Shown here: positions 39,870-49,300 of the stretch, piece after piece
Position numbering within the stretch: position 1 is the stretch's first letter
Layout: each line of letters starts with the position of its first letter
Assembly: GCA_030263455.1 (NCBI GenBank)
Contig: SZOZ01000002.1
Span: forward strand, 248,001 to 312,000
Direction of reading: 5' to 3'
DNA length: 64,000 bases
Origin: Synechococcales cyanobacterium CNB
Lineage (GTDB): Bacteria; Planctomycetota; Phycisphaerae; Phycisphaerales; UBA1924
Notes under the pieces: generated by a model
Database searches by the model: none
Told to the model about the DNA's origin: nothing
The model's input: the letters and a program-made list of their open reading frames with translations, nothing else
Position numbers and translations under genes: made by a program

Positions 39870-42800
39870 ATGGCCAAGACCCCGACGCCAGCCGCGGATG
39901 CCCGTGAGGAGGCCCCCTTGAACCTGGATGCTGTGTCGCCGCTGTACGCGCCGTGGGAGGAGCCGACGGCGCACCGGGGGCGGGCGGAGGGTCCGGGGAA
40001 GCCCGCGCCGGTGATCGCTCGGCGTAGGCCGAGCAAGTTGCCGGTGGTGAACACGCTGCGCGACCTGGTGCGCGAATGGCGCGAGTGCGGCTACCCGGGC
40101 GCGAGCACAACCACGCGGACACTGCTGCACTACTGGTTCGAGCGTTCACACCGCGTGCCCGGGCCGGACGGGGATGTGGACTTCCGGTACTACTACTGCC
40201 AGCGTGAGGCGGTGGAGACGTTGATCTATCTGAAGGAGGTTCGGCGGACGGACCGCGTGAGCCAGATTCTCGCGGAGTACGGCGGGCCGCTGCTCCAGAC
40301 GGCGGCGCTGGGCGTCCCTGACGGCGAGGACGCGTGGGGGCGGGCGGCGTTCAAGATGGCCACCGGCAGCGGCAAGACCAAGGCCATGGCGCTGTGCATC
40401 GCGTGGTCGTACTTCCACGCGCTGTTCGAGAGCGATTCGCCGATGGCGAAGCACTTCGTGCTGATCGCCCCGGGGCTGACGGTGTACGAGCGGCTCAAGG
40501 ACGACTTCGGGGGCGGGCGGATCTTCGACCCGCCGCCGCGGGGCGACCCGATCGTGCCGCCGGAGTGGCGCGGGGACTGGAACATCTCGGTGGTGGAGCA
40601 GGACGCGGCGGGCGGCGCGGCCACGGGGGGGGTGATCTACCTGACGAACATCCATCGGCTGTACGACCCGTCGAAGCGACGCGGGAAGAAGGAGGCCGAG
40701 TACCACGAGTTCATGGGGCCGAGTGTGAGCAAGGCGAGCGCCCTGGACGTGGGGGCGGCGCTGCGCGATCGCATCACGGCGCACAAGGCGATCATGGTGC
40801 TCAACGACGAGGCGCACCACGTCTGGGATCCGGACTCGGCGTGGAACGAGGCCATCGAGGCCCTGCACCGCGGGTGCCAGAGCCGCGGCGGGGCGGGGAT
40901 CGTGCAACAACTGGATTTCTCGGCGACGCCCAAGGACAACGAGGGCAACCTGTTCAGGCATTGCGTCTGCGATACGCCGCTGGGCGAAGCGGTGGACGGC
41001 GGAATCGTGAAGTTCCCGATCATCGGCAAGGCGAGCAAACTCGCCGAGGGGCCGCATAAGGACGCGGGGTACAAGTACGACATGCACCTGCGGCTGGGGT
41101 ACAACCGCTGGAAGGCGGCGCAGGAGGAGTGGAGCAAGGTCGGCAGGAAGGCCCTGATGTTCGTCATGTGCGAGAGCACGGACGCTGCGGACCAGATCAC
41201 GCGGCGGTTGAACGATGACCCCGAGAACTTCCCGCTGCTCAAGGGACGGACGATCAACCTGCACACGAACCTGAAGGGCAGGATCGTGATGCGCGGAAGC
41301 GGCGAGAACCGCCAGCCGGTCTTTGAAGAGAAGGAGAGCGAGATCAGCGAGGAGGACCTCAAGGCGCTGCGGAAACTGAGCCGCGAACTGGACAGCGGCG
41401 AGAGTCCGTACCTGTGCATCGTGTCGGTCATGATGCTTCGCGAGGGGTGGGACGTGAGGAACGTCACGACCATCGTGCCGTTGCGGAAGTACAGCGCCGA
41501 GTCGGGAATCCTGGCGGAGCAGACGCTGGGCCGCGGCCTGCGCCGCATGACCGGGCCGGGCACGCCCGGCGGAACGATCGAGGCGGTGACGGTCATCGAC
41601 CACCCGGCGTTCGCCGAGTTGTACCGCGAGGAACTCGAGCAGGAGGGTGTGATCCCCGAGATCGTCGACGCGGAGAAGCCGCAGAAGACGACCGTGGACA
41701 TCTTCGTAGACCCGAAGAAGGACGCGGCGGCGCTGGACATCGTGGTGCCGCAGTTGTCGGCGGGGTTCTCGCGCAAGCCCGTGCTTGAGCCGCCGACGAT
41801 GAGCGACGTGAAGGCGGCGTTCGGCCGGCTCCAGAAACTGCCGATCGACAGCAAGACCGACCGGGTGGTGGACTTCGAGGGGCGGTCGCTGACGACCGGG
41901 GAGATACTGACCCGCCTGCGGATCGACCTGCCGCAGATGGCGACCGGGGCCTATGCGATCACCTACTACGTGGGGCTGATCGAGGCGGAGTGCAAGGTGC
42001 AGGGTCTGTTCAAGATCCTCGGGAGCCTGATTCAGTCGTTTATTGAGGAAGTGCTCTTTGAGCAGCCGGTGAGCCTGTACGACGATCGCATCGCATCGCG
42101 GCTCGCGGACCCTGACGTCGTGACGCACGTGCTGCACGTGTTCGTGCCGATGGTGCGCGAGCGGACGATTCAGGTCGAGCGGCGTGCGCCGGAACTTCCG
42201 CCGATGTCGCTGAAGGACTGGAAGCCGTACAAGGCGTCGCACAGCGAGCGGAACCCGTGCCGCTCGGCGCAGAAGACGATGTTCAACCTCGTGCCGTGCC
42301 GGGGCGGACTGGAGGCGGCGATCGTGCCGTTCCTGGACCTTGCCGACAATGGTGTCGTTGCCTTCGCAAAGAACGCAGGCCCGCAGGCGCTGCGGATCGA
42401 CTATGTGCGGGCGAACGGGCAGTTGAGCACGTACGCGCCCGACTTCTTCGTGAGAGGTGCCGACGGCACGTACTGGCTTGTCGAGACCAAGGGCCGAGAG
42501 GACGCAGACGTTCCGCGCAAGGCCAAGTCCGCCATCGCGTGGTGCGAGGAGGCAAGCAAGGCCGGGGTGAAGTGGTCGTACTTGTTCGTCCCTCAGAACG
42601 CTGTGGAGGCGATGAGTGGGGGGCGGTTGGACGACCTGGTCCGTGCGTGCGCACCGGCGCTCCAGACGCTTGTCCAGGAGCGCGAGATTCTGGAGCAGGC
42701 ACCGCTCTTCGCCGAGGCGGTAACCAAGGAGGCCCGGGCAGCGCTCCCGCCGTTCATCGATCAGGCGACGATGGACGCCCTGCCGGAGCAGGCCCGCAAG

Positions 42801-43346
42801 GCTGCGGAAGAGGCCATCCTCATGTTCGAGTTCCTGAGCAAGCGCGAGGGATCGAACCTCGCCCCGGCTTTCACGTCGCTTCTGGGGCAGTTGGATAGCG
42901 CGGCCAAGGCCATGGTGTTGCACCGCCTTGGGCCATTCGTACCCGGGATGCCCTCGGAGCAGCGGGCGTGGTTCGAGCCGTATATCTCGGGAGCGACTGC
43001 CAAACCGGTCGAAGCCTACAAGCGACTCGCACAGAACATCCGGAAGACGATCCTGTACAGCAGCGGGCTGATGCCGCTGGGCATGCTGCGTGACTGTCTG
43101 GACTTTGCCTTGAACGACAACACGAGGATCACGGGCGTATTTGAAGCGATCAGGCAGGCCTTCAGGTTCACAGGCAGCCGCAAGGTTCTTGAAGAAGTCA
43201 ACGCCATTTACGACTTCCGCAATCAGCACGTGGCCCATCAGGAGGTAGCGTTGACGGAAGTCAGGCCAGCAGCGGCCGCGCTGGGACGTTGGATTCGTGC
43301 ACTTGCTCTGCTGCTGAAGAAGATGCAGGCTGGTCCGTCAGAGTGA
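39870..43346 (+). CDS. Type III-style restriction helicase/nuclease (Res) with C-terminal HEPN-like end
   Basis: An 1,158-aa restriction subunit. SF2 helicase motifs run in order: [13 protein letters not shown] (about 165), [11 protein letters not shown] (about 312), [12 protein letters not shown] (about 349), [20 protein letters not shown] and [14 protein letters not shown]-(D/E)XK nuclease follows near 857-874: [20 protein letters not shown]. After this come about 280 further residues, ending in [20 protein letters not shown], where R1117-x5-H1123 fits the HEPN RNase signature. Restriction of DNA lacking Mod methylation is expected, and the HEPN-like tail may add an RNase or be structural only. 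It starts 3 nt after mod and converges with the gene at 43,338, overlapping by 9 nt. Confidence 0.88.
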   Translation: MAKTPTPAADAREEAPLNLDAVSPLYAPWEEPTAHRGRAEGPGKPAPVIARRRPSKLPVVNTLRDLVREWRECGYPGASTTTRTLLHYWFERSHRVPGPDGDVDFRYYYCQREAVETLIYLKEVRRTDRVSQILAEYGGPLLQTAALGVPDGEDAWGRAAFKMATGSGKTKAMALCIAWSYFHALFESDSPMAKHFVLIAPGLTVYERLKDDFGGGRIFDPPPRGDPIVPPEWRGDWNISVVEQDAAGGAATGGVIYLTNIHRLYDPSKRRGKKEAEYHEFMGPSVSKASALDVGAALRDRITAHKAIMVLNDEAHHVWDPDSAWNEAIEALHRGCQSRGGAGIVQQLDFSATPKDNEGNLFRHCVCDTPLGEAVDGGIVKFPIIGKASKLAEGPHKDAGYKYDMHLRLGYNRWKAAQEEWSKVGRKALMFVMCESTDAADQITRRLNDDPENFPLLKGRTINLHTNLKGRIVMRGSGENRQPVFEEKESEISEEDLKALRKLSRELDSGESPYLCIVSVMMLREGWDVRNVTTIVPLRKYSAESGILAEQTLGRGLRRMTGPGTPGGTIEAVTVIDHPAFAELYREELEQEGVIPEIVDAEKPQKTTVDIFVDPKKDAAALDIVVPQLSAGFSRKPVLEPPTMSDVKAAFGRLQKLPIDSKTDRVVDFEGRSLTTGEILTRLRIDLPQMATGAYAITYYVGLIEAECKVQGLFKILGSLIQSFIEEVLFEQPVSLYDDRIASRLADPDVVTHVLHVFVPMVRERTIQVERRAPELPPMSLKDWKPYKASHSERNPCRSAQKTMFNLVPCRGGLEAAIVPFLDLADNGVVAFAKNAGPQALRIDYVRANGQLSTYAPDFFVRGADGTYWLVETKGREDADVPRKAKSAIAWCEEASKAGVKWSYLFVPQNAVEAMSGGRLDDLVRACAPALQTLVQEREILEQAPLFAEAVTKEARAALPPFIDQATMDALPEQARKAAEEAILMFEFLSKREGSNLAPAFTSLLGQLDSAAKAMVLHRLGPFVPGMPSEQRAWFEPYISGATAKPVEAYKRLAQNIRKTILYSSGLMPLGMLRDCLDFALNDNTRITGVFEAIRQAFRFTGSRKVLEEVNAIYDFRNQHVAHQEVALTEVRPAAAALGRWIRALALLLKKMQAGPSE

Positions 43347-43973
43347 ACGACCGCTTTTGTTTCCCTTCGTTCCGTAGCCCGCCACGAACACCCCTCGCTC
43401 GTGCTTCTTGAACCGGGCGGCGGTGCCCTTGGCGGCGATCTCGCGGATGATGGCGGCGTACAGCGTGGCCTCGGGCGTCTTGCCGCTGGGGCTCTTCCAC
43501 AGACCCTTCGCTTCCATCGCGGCGATCATCTCCTTGGCCCGCATCGGCACCTCGCTCGCGGCGAGCACCTGGGCCGCGGCGTCGAGGGCGCTGACGCGCT
43601 CGGGCTTCTTCTCGCGCGGGGACATCGAGGGCTTGGGCTTCGCCTGCTTGGCGGCCTTCCGCTCCGCAGCGGGCTTGGTCTTCTTCGCCGCGGCGCTCGG
43701 CGACGTGGCGTCGGGCTTGCGCTTGGGGATGCGCTTGCCGCCGGGGCCGACGGCCCGCTTCATCGCGGGGCTGGTGTCCGGGGCGGGGTTGAGGACCGCC
43801 GGGCCGAAGACCGCGACGGCGGCCCGCTCGGCGAGGCGGTCGGCCTCCTCGCGCGTCGGCGGGGTCTTGTCGTCGGGCGTTGCGGTTGTCTTCGCGGCCT
43901 TGCGGGCCTTCCACGCGTCGCTCATCTCGCGCTGGACCTTGCCCATGTTCTTGATCGTGCCTTTGCGTGCCAT
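43338..43973 (-). CDS. HARE-HTH protein of element B (paralogue at 27,881)
   Basis: A 211-aa protein with a Lys/Ala/Pro-rich first 135 residues and a C-terminal HARE-HTH domain: [40 protein letters not shown], then [15 protein letters not shown]. The domain is nearly identical to that of the product at 27,881-28,642, while the arms differ. AAGGAG precedes the ATG. It is the last gene of a leftward module with the genes at 44,082, 44,406 and 44,736. Having the pair in both elements, next to different restriction or defence cargo, suggests a general DNA-binding or modification-sensing role. Confidence 0.75.
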   Translation of the reverse strand: MARKGTIKNMGKVQREMSDAWKARKAAKTTATPDDKTPPTREEADRLAERAAVAVFGPAVLNPAPDTSPAMKRAVGPGGKRIPKRKPDATSPSAAAKKTKPAAERKAAKQAKPKPSMSPREKKPERVSALDAAAQVLAASEVPMRAKEMIAAMEAKGLWKSPSGKTPEATLYAAIIREIAAKGTAARFKKHERGVFVAGYGTKGNKSGRSL

Positions 43974-44001
43974 GTCGGACTCCTTCTTCTTGGTGCGATT
44001 G

Positions 44002-44022
44002 CCCGCCGCACGCTGCGGCGGG
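44002..44022 (-). terminator. Stem-loop between accessory genes
   Basis: CCCGCCGCA-CGC-TGCGGCGGG is a perfect 9-bp GC stem with a 3-nt loop, 60 bp beyond the stop at 44,082 on the leftward transcript. There is no U-run, so termination would need help. It stands where element A has a terminator ahead of its HARE-HTH gene. Confidence 0.45.
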
Positions 44023-44081
44023 TCGTGGGGGGAAGCGGGGTCGTCGCGGTCTCCCGCGACGCCGCGCGGCGCGGCCGGGGG

Positions 44082-44336
44082 TCACTCGGCGTCGCGCAGA
44101 AACTCCTCGATGCGTTCACGCTCCATCCCGCTGAGAAACCCGACCAGGTCGATGAGGTCGCTACGGACTTTTCCGAGGTTGCCGGGAAGGCCCCAGTTGC
44201 GCGGGTCGGCCTTGGCACGCTCGTCGTGCTTGTCGAGTTCCATCTCCAGCACGTCGAGCAGGCGGGCGATGTCGCTGCGGCGTGCGGCGTAGGTCTCTGC
44301 GGCGGTGGGTTCGGTCTTGTTGGTGCGCTTCGTCAT
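44082..44336 (-). CDS. Accessory-module protein, 84 aa (paralogue at 27,242)
   Basis: Homologue of the 90-aa product at 27,242-27,514: TEPTAAETYAARRSDIARLL, DVLEMELDKHDERAK, WGLPGNLGKVRSDLIDLVGF. Helical and acidic at the C-terminus. Function unknown. It has its own ribosome site (AAGGAG) and follows a stem-loop at 44,385-44,407. Confidence 0.6.
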   Translation of the reverse strand: MTKRTNKTEPTAAETYAARRSDIARLLDVLEMELDKHDERAKADPRNWGLPGNLGKVRSDLIDLVGFLSGMERERIEEFLRDAE

Positions 44337-44384
44337 GGTCGTGCTCCTTGGGGTTCGGGGTGCTGGTGGTCTCCGGTAAACACC

Positions 44385-44407
44385 GAAGCCCGCTCGTCGC
44401 GGGCTTC
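44385..44407 (-). terminator. Terminator-like hairpin after the gene at 44,406
   Basis: GAAGCCCGC-TCGTC-GCGGGCTTC, 9-bp stem and 5-nt loop, overlapping the stop codon at 44,406 and followed on the minus strand by GGTGTTTACC. The layout copies the element A terminator at 27,825 (same loop size, same stop-codon overlap, similar CCCGC/GCGGG core), though the U-run is only three long. Confidence 0.6.
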
Positions 44408-44723
44408 AGGTCGTCGAGTCGGTTGTGAGTTCAGGGTTTCGCGGCCCCGCCGGGGCCTCGCGTCCCGCCCCCCCACGCGCTTCGCGGGCCGCGTCGGCTC
44501 GTCCCTGGCGGTAGCCCGCGTGCAGGCCCTCGCGGTAGCCGCTCTCGAAGGCGTGGCGGACCAGGTCGCGGATGGACCAGACCGGGATCTCGTGGATGTC
44601 GAGGCTGTCGCGCTTGCGCGTCTCCAGCGTCTCGAGCAGCAGTTCGACCTTGGCCCACTCCATCTCGGCGGCGAGGGACTTCCGCTTGGTGATCGCGTCG
44701 ATGTTCGTGCGCTTGGTGCTCAT
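44406..44723 (-). CDS. Hypothetical protein, 105 aa
   Basis: Not recognised. The first 55 residues are basic and helical (NIDAITKRKSLAAEMEWAKV, LLLETLETRKRDSLD). AFESGYREGLHAGYRQGRAD near residue 70 is like AAYARGHADGVARERR of the 96-aa protein at 27,536, so the two are probably distant relatives, and this one lacks the zinc knuckle. The tail is low complexity. AAGGAC is the ribosome site. Confidence 0.5.
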   Translation of the reverse strand: MSTKRTNIDAITKRKSLAAEMEWAKVELLLETLETRKRDSLDIHEIPVWSIRDLVRHAFESGYREGLHAGYRQGRADAAREARGGAGREAPAGPRNPELTTDSTT

Positions 44724-44735
44724 GGCGACGTCCTT

Positions 44736-45092
44736 TCAGCGGCTGGTGGGGGTCGTGGGGGTGGTGGTGATCGAGGCGAGGAGGGCGGCGACGGCGTGGG
44801 CGATGTTCAGCACCGCCGCGGTGGTGCGGACCTCGTCCGGCGTGCCGAGGCGGAAGGACGCGCCCGAGACGGTGACCTCCCACACCGACCCGTAGGCGAC
44901 GTGGGCGTTGATGCTGATCGGGCTGCCGCCGGGCGTGGGCAGGTCGATGCTGACGTCGGGGTTCGCCGTGCCCCCCACGCCGCTGTGCGCCACCTTGGCG
45001 AAGCCGAAGGGCGTGGTGTTGGCGAGCGCCCGCAGGGCGGGCATCATCGCGTCGAGGTCGGCCTGGGTCGGGATGGTGTTCTTCGTGCTCAT
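44736..45092 (-). CDS. Hypothetical protein, 118 aa, first gene of element B accessory module
   Basis: Not recognised. A soluble protein with a beta-rich centre (NPDVSIDLPTPGGSPISINA, HVAYGSVWEVTVSGASFRLG) and a helical end (TAAVLNIAHAVAALLASITT). AAGGAG precedes the ATG at 45,092. The leader shares its promoter-like sequence with that of the element A module (26,814-26,889), although the proteins they precede are unrelated. Confidence 0.5.
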   Translation of the reverse strand: MSTKNTIPTQADLDAMMPALRALANTTPFGFAKVAHSGVGGTANPDVSIDLPTPGGSPISINAHVAYGSVWEVTVSGASFRLGTPDEVRTTAAVLNIAHAVAALLASITTTPTTPTSR

Positions 45093-45124
45093 CGCTGCGT
45101 TCTCCTTCGCGGGGTTCGTGGTTG

Positions 45125-45200
45125 TTTGCCCCGCGTTGTGACACATGAAGCCGTGACATCGCGCCAGCAGCAAGGCGATTCGGCGAGGATTCGCCGAGAA
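45125..45200 (-). promoter_or_regulatory. Conserved upstream sequence of the element B accessory module
   Basis: Minus-strand partner of 26,814-26,889: CTCGGCGAAT, CTTGC, GGCGCG, GGCTTCATGTG and ACGCGGG in the same order with nearly the same gaps. It also holds an imperfect palindrome around GATTCGGCGA...TCGCCGAGAATC. Probably a promoter with an operator. Confidence 0.5.
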
Positions 45201-45246
45201 TCTACCCGTTGTGGGCAAACGGCAGGAGAAACTGGGCGGGGACTTG

Positions 45247-45437
45247 GCCCGCATGCCCCTTGCGGGCAGTAGCGAGGGGTCGGAGTCTTGTCCGTAGTCC
45301 GGTGGGGGGCGTGCGACCGAAGCACGGGGCCTGCTCTTCACAGGCAGAGGGAGATAATTTCGTTCGGGTGTTGCCGAACAGGCCTGGGCGACAGGGGTTA
45401 CGGAATACGTCCGCGTCATGGAACCCGGCATGGGTTC
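45247..45437. other. Gene-free stretch with four perfect stem-loops
   Basis: From 45,201 to 45,703 I find no supported gene. Perfect hairpins lie at 45,247-45,267 (GCCCGCA/TGCGGGC), 45,329-45,345 (GCCTG/CAGGC), 45,362-45,379 (GTTCGG/CCGAAC) and 45,421-45,437 (GAACCC/GGGTTC). All have 5-7-nt loops. Further right, GGCGGC...GGCCGCC and GAGTCGGCG...CGCCGTACTC also pair. This could be a structured RNA, a replication or transfer origin, or a chance result of high GC. No relaxase gene is in the window. Confidence 0.4.
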
Positions 45438-45703
45438 GCGCATATAAACGGATGCTTCGTTCGTCCCTGCCCGGGGACGCAGGCGAGTAAGCCAGTCGTG
45501 TGGGGATGCGATGAACGCCCCACTTCACTGGCCCCGGGGTTGATCCCCCGCCCGTCGCGTCTTCTATCCGGTGGTGGGATGTGGTCACAGCCCCGGCGGC
45601 ACCGACTCAAATCCGGGCCGCCACGACCATACGGAGTCGGCGTGTCGCCGTACTCCCGAGCTCGGCCCCGAAAGGGTGATCCGGCATCGCGGCAGGGCAA
45701 ACC

Positions 45704-46066
45704 GTGGAAAGGACAAGTTGGTCGGGCAGGCGCGGCGATGCCGCGCGAGCGTTGTCATGCGGTCAGGCTGCGGGGTCACACGATGTTCCGGTCGTACTCA
45801 GCGGGCATGCCCAGGCGCGAATGGCGCAGCGAGGCATCAGCGCCTGGGTCTTGCGGATGGTCTTGGAGTTCGGCGAGTGGCTCGACGCCGGCGAGGGCTG
45901 CCACGTGCTGTACCTCGGCCGACGAGCCCTGCGTTGGGCACGAGCGGCGCTCGGCAAGCACGCGGAGATCGTCGCCAACGTTGCGGTGATTCTCGCCGAC
46001 GACGGGAAGGTGGTCACGGCGTATCGAACGACCCGGCCGCTGCGACACTGGCGCGGCGATCGTTGA
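45704..46066 (+). CDS. DUF4258-like small protein, start uncertain
   Basis: The recognisable part is the last 90 residues: LSGHAQARMAQRGISAWVLR opens like DUF4258 (H-A-x-x-RM-x-QRGI), then a G-E-W-x-D strand, YLGRRALRWARAALGKHAEI, and VVTAYRTTRP at the end. DUF4258 proteins have a RelE-like fold and are often stand-alone or toxin-like. No ATG or GTG with a ribosome site precedes the domain; candidates are the upstream start at 45,704, a TTG at 45,752, or an ATG at 45,821 that would cut off the HA motif. It is followed by 262 bp without a clear gene. Confidence 0.5.
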   Translation: MERTSWSGRRGDAARALSCGQAAGSHDVPVVLSGHAQARMAQRGISAWVLRMVLEFGEWLDAGEGCHVLYLGRRALRWARAALGKHAEIVANVAVILADDGKVVTAYRTTRPLRHWRGDR

Positions 46067-46328
46067 GGTTGCAACTGAGGTTCATTGACGCGTTCATGGC
46101 TGGTTTCCTAGGATCGTCCGCTGACCGTGACTCCCTGTTTGCCGGATGGCAGCGTGAGGCGAGGTTCGGATCTCGAATCGATGAGCGACGAGATCTCTCC
46201 TGCGGCCGAGCTCGAGCGAGCTGCACGCGACTACTCCGACGATCGAGGGATGTGCCCAACGGGCATAGCCGCGCGTTCCTGCGTGGCGACGCCAGCGGAT
46301 TCCCACCTCGCTCATCGGAGGTATCCCG

Positions 46329-49300
46329 ATGGACACACGTCCACAATCCGTAAGCGGCCACGCTGTCGTTGCGCTCATCGCCACCCGTGACAGGTTTGAC
46401 CTGCTCCGTGAACGGGCGCTCCCGTCCATCCTCGCCCAGACACGAGTGCCCGACCGGCTCGTGATCGTTGCGGATAGGACCAAGGAGGAACTGCCAGATC
46501 CGGACCTGGCGGAACTGGCACGGCAGCTTCAGGCACAGTGCGGCAATCGGATTCGCGTGACCGTGATGCGCAACCGGCGCACTCGGGCGCGAGCCGCCGG
46601 CGCATGGAACACCGGGATCGACCAGTTGCACCGCGACGTGGACATCGCGCGGTACGCTGACCTCTGGTTCGTCGCCGTACTCGACGACGACGACGCGTGG
46701 GCCACGGACCACATCGCGGCGTGCCTTGACGCCGCAATCTCGCGTGATCTGAACATGGTCGTCTCGGGCCTGATACGTCACGAAGCGCCAGACGATCCCG
46801 GGCATCGGCACTCGATTCCTGAATCACTCGATGCATGCGAGCAGTTCATCCGAGGCCAGCACATCCAGGGCTCGAACCTGTTCGTGCGGCTTGACCTGCT
46901 GCTGCACGCAGGTTGCTTCGATGAGCACCTGCCGAGCTGCACCGATCGCGACCTGTGCATCAGGCTGGCCGACCTCCCGGCGCTGCGATTCGGCGCAACG
47001 TCGATGCACACCGTCCATCACTACGCGGACCCTCGAGAAGATCGCCTGTCCGCGCCCGCATCCCCGGCGAAGCTCGACGGCCTCACGCGGTTTTGGCGGA
47101 AACATTCACCCCGGTTTGATGAAGCCGCACGAGAGGTTGCGGCCAAGCGGGCTTTCGAACTATTCGGCTGGCGGCCGCCTGAGCCCGAGGCATTCCGGCC
47201 TGTCGAACTCGCGCCGCTGCAACGCTCGACGAAGTCAATGGAGTTTGTCGTTGGCCTCGTGACCGATGCTGCTCCCAAGCAGCATGTGGAGGGACTGCTC
47301 TCCGATCTTGTCCGACTGAAGGCGCGGCCCGATGTGTCCGGAGTCACGGCAGTTGTCGTCGAGAACGGCCCAATCCCCAAGGACGGGACGCGACCCCTGC
47401 ATGAACTCGTTCGTCGCTTTCAGGCGGAGGGGTTGGCCATCGACCTCATCACGATCGAGCGTCAGCGTGAAGACTGGGAGCAGGGTGTTCTGGTCGATAC
47501 GCCCAATCCCCACGACCAGCGTCTCCCGATTGCTGTGTCGCGCACGGTGCTCAACACGTACGTGGGTCGGATCGCGGCGGGGCACCCGGGGGCCGCGGCG
47601 TGGATTCTGGACGATGACAAGCGGCTCTCGATTCGCGTGGATGTTGGCGGCAAGACGATCGAGCGGGAGACGCCGGACATTGCGTCGCTGATCCAACTCC
47701 GGGAACAGGGCGTGGACGTGGTCATCGGTCCGGACACCGGCGCAGCGCCGCTCCCCTTCTCAGCCACTCTGCGGATGCAGTTGGTTGATCTCGACCGATA
47801 CCTGAGTGAGTTGGAGCGATCAACGCCCGACGCACTCTGGATCGACAGGACGGCTGAAGAGGTTACGACCCGTTCGTTGATGCCGGACGCCTACTACGAC
47901 CTGTCTCGGCACACCGAGCACCTTGAAACGCCGTTCTCACTCCAGCCGCCGAGCGATGGTGCGACGCACGCGGATGCGCTGCGCGTGATCGCTGACCGCG
48001 TGCATCGGCTGCTCGCGGGTGAGCCGGTGTTCCGTCCGCTGGTTCTGGAAGCGGCATCCTTGGCGAAGGACGCCGAGCCATCCGTGCAGCGTGGTGGCTC
48101 GACGATCTTTTTCACTCCGGAGCATCTTCTCGCATACCCCCAGAACATTGCCCGCATCGGCAACCAGTACGTCAGGCGGTCGGACATGCTTACGGCCATG
48201 CTCATGCGTGACCAGATGGGGCTGAGGCTCGTGATGCACGCCGCCGCGGGCGTGCGCCACGACCGTTCGTTCACTACGCCGAACCGGCTCGACGAAGACA
48301 CCCTGCTTCAAGACATCCTCGGATATGCGTTATTCCGGGCGGCGAGCGAACTGATGGAGGCGAGGCCGCAGGAACGTCGGTGCGACCCGCTCCTGGCATG
48401 GTCACCCGAGGAACTTAGACAAGCTACCCGACTGGTCCGCAAGTACATGGACGAGCGGCTGGCGGCGTTCACACTCAGCGGATGGCGGGTGTTCGGGCTG
48501 GCGGACAGTATCCGACGCCGAGCGCGGCGCATGATCGATGGTTCCTCGCCGTGGTCGCACGACGATACACGGCAGGCATTGGCGACAATCGCCGCGGAGA
48601 TGGACAGGATCTGCAGCCTTGTAAGGCCCACCATCATCGCGCAGATCGCGGAGAAAGTGCGGAAGGCCGGACTGGAAAAGCACGTCCGCGACTCCTTCGC
48701 CTCGATGGACGGCCTGATCAGCGAGTACCGCGCGACGCGGAGCACGCCTTCTTCATCCGACAGGGCGGTCGCCGAAGCGCGTGCTTGCCGTGCAAGGGCG
48801 CTGCTGAAGCGTGCCTTTGGCGTGAAGGACCTCCGGTTGCTGGGGGCCGGCGGCGAAGGGATTGTCCTCACCGATGAGCGTCGGGTGTTCAAGGTCTTCG
48901 ATCTACTCAAACGACGCCCGAACCACGACACGTTGGCCACTCTCCGGTCTCTCGCCGCCCGCATGGACGAGCCCAGGCATCTCTACCCACTCGTCCGGGT
49001 TGAGGTGCGAGATGAGACACTTCTCGTGGTGTACCCGTTTGAGGAATCGACGCCCTACAACGGCGGGTACGGCGCGGATCTGCTCGCACTCCTCAGAGAA
49101 TGCAAGTCGTACGGCATCTCGTTCAGGAACATGCATCCCAGGAACCTGCGGGTGACCGCGATGGGGTTGAAACTCATCGACTACGGCTCGGATATTCGCC
49201 CGTACACCGACGACGGCTACCGGGCGATGGCAGAGCGTGCGTGGCTGACCTGGCGATGGCCTCACCGTCCGGACCTCGACGAGATCATGCGCCGCGCCAT

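Noticed and set aside
40146-43238. A 1,030-residue open frame opposite the Res gene
   Set aside because: A shadow of Res with Arg/His/Leu-rich sequence and no motif.
45201-45700. Short open frames on both strands in the hairpin region
   Set aside because: None has a ribosome site, domain or sensible codon use, and they conflict with each other.
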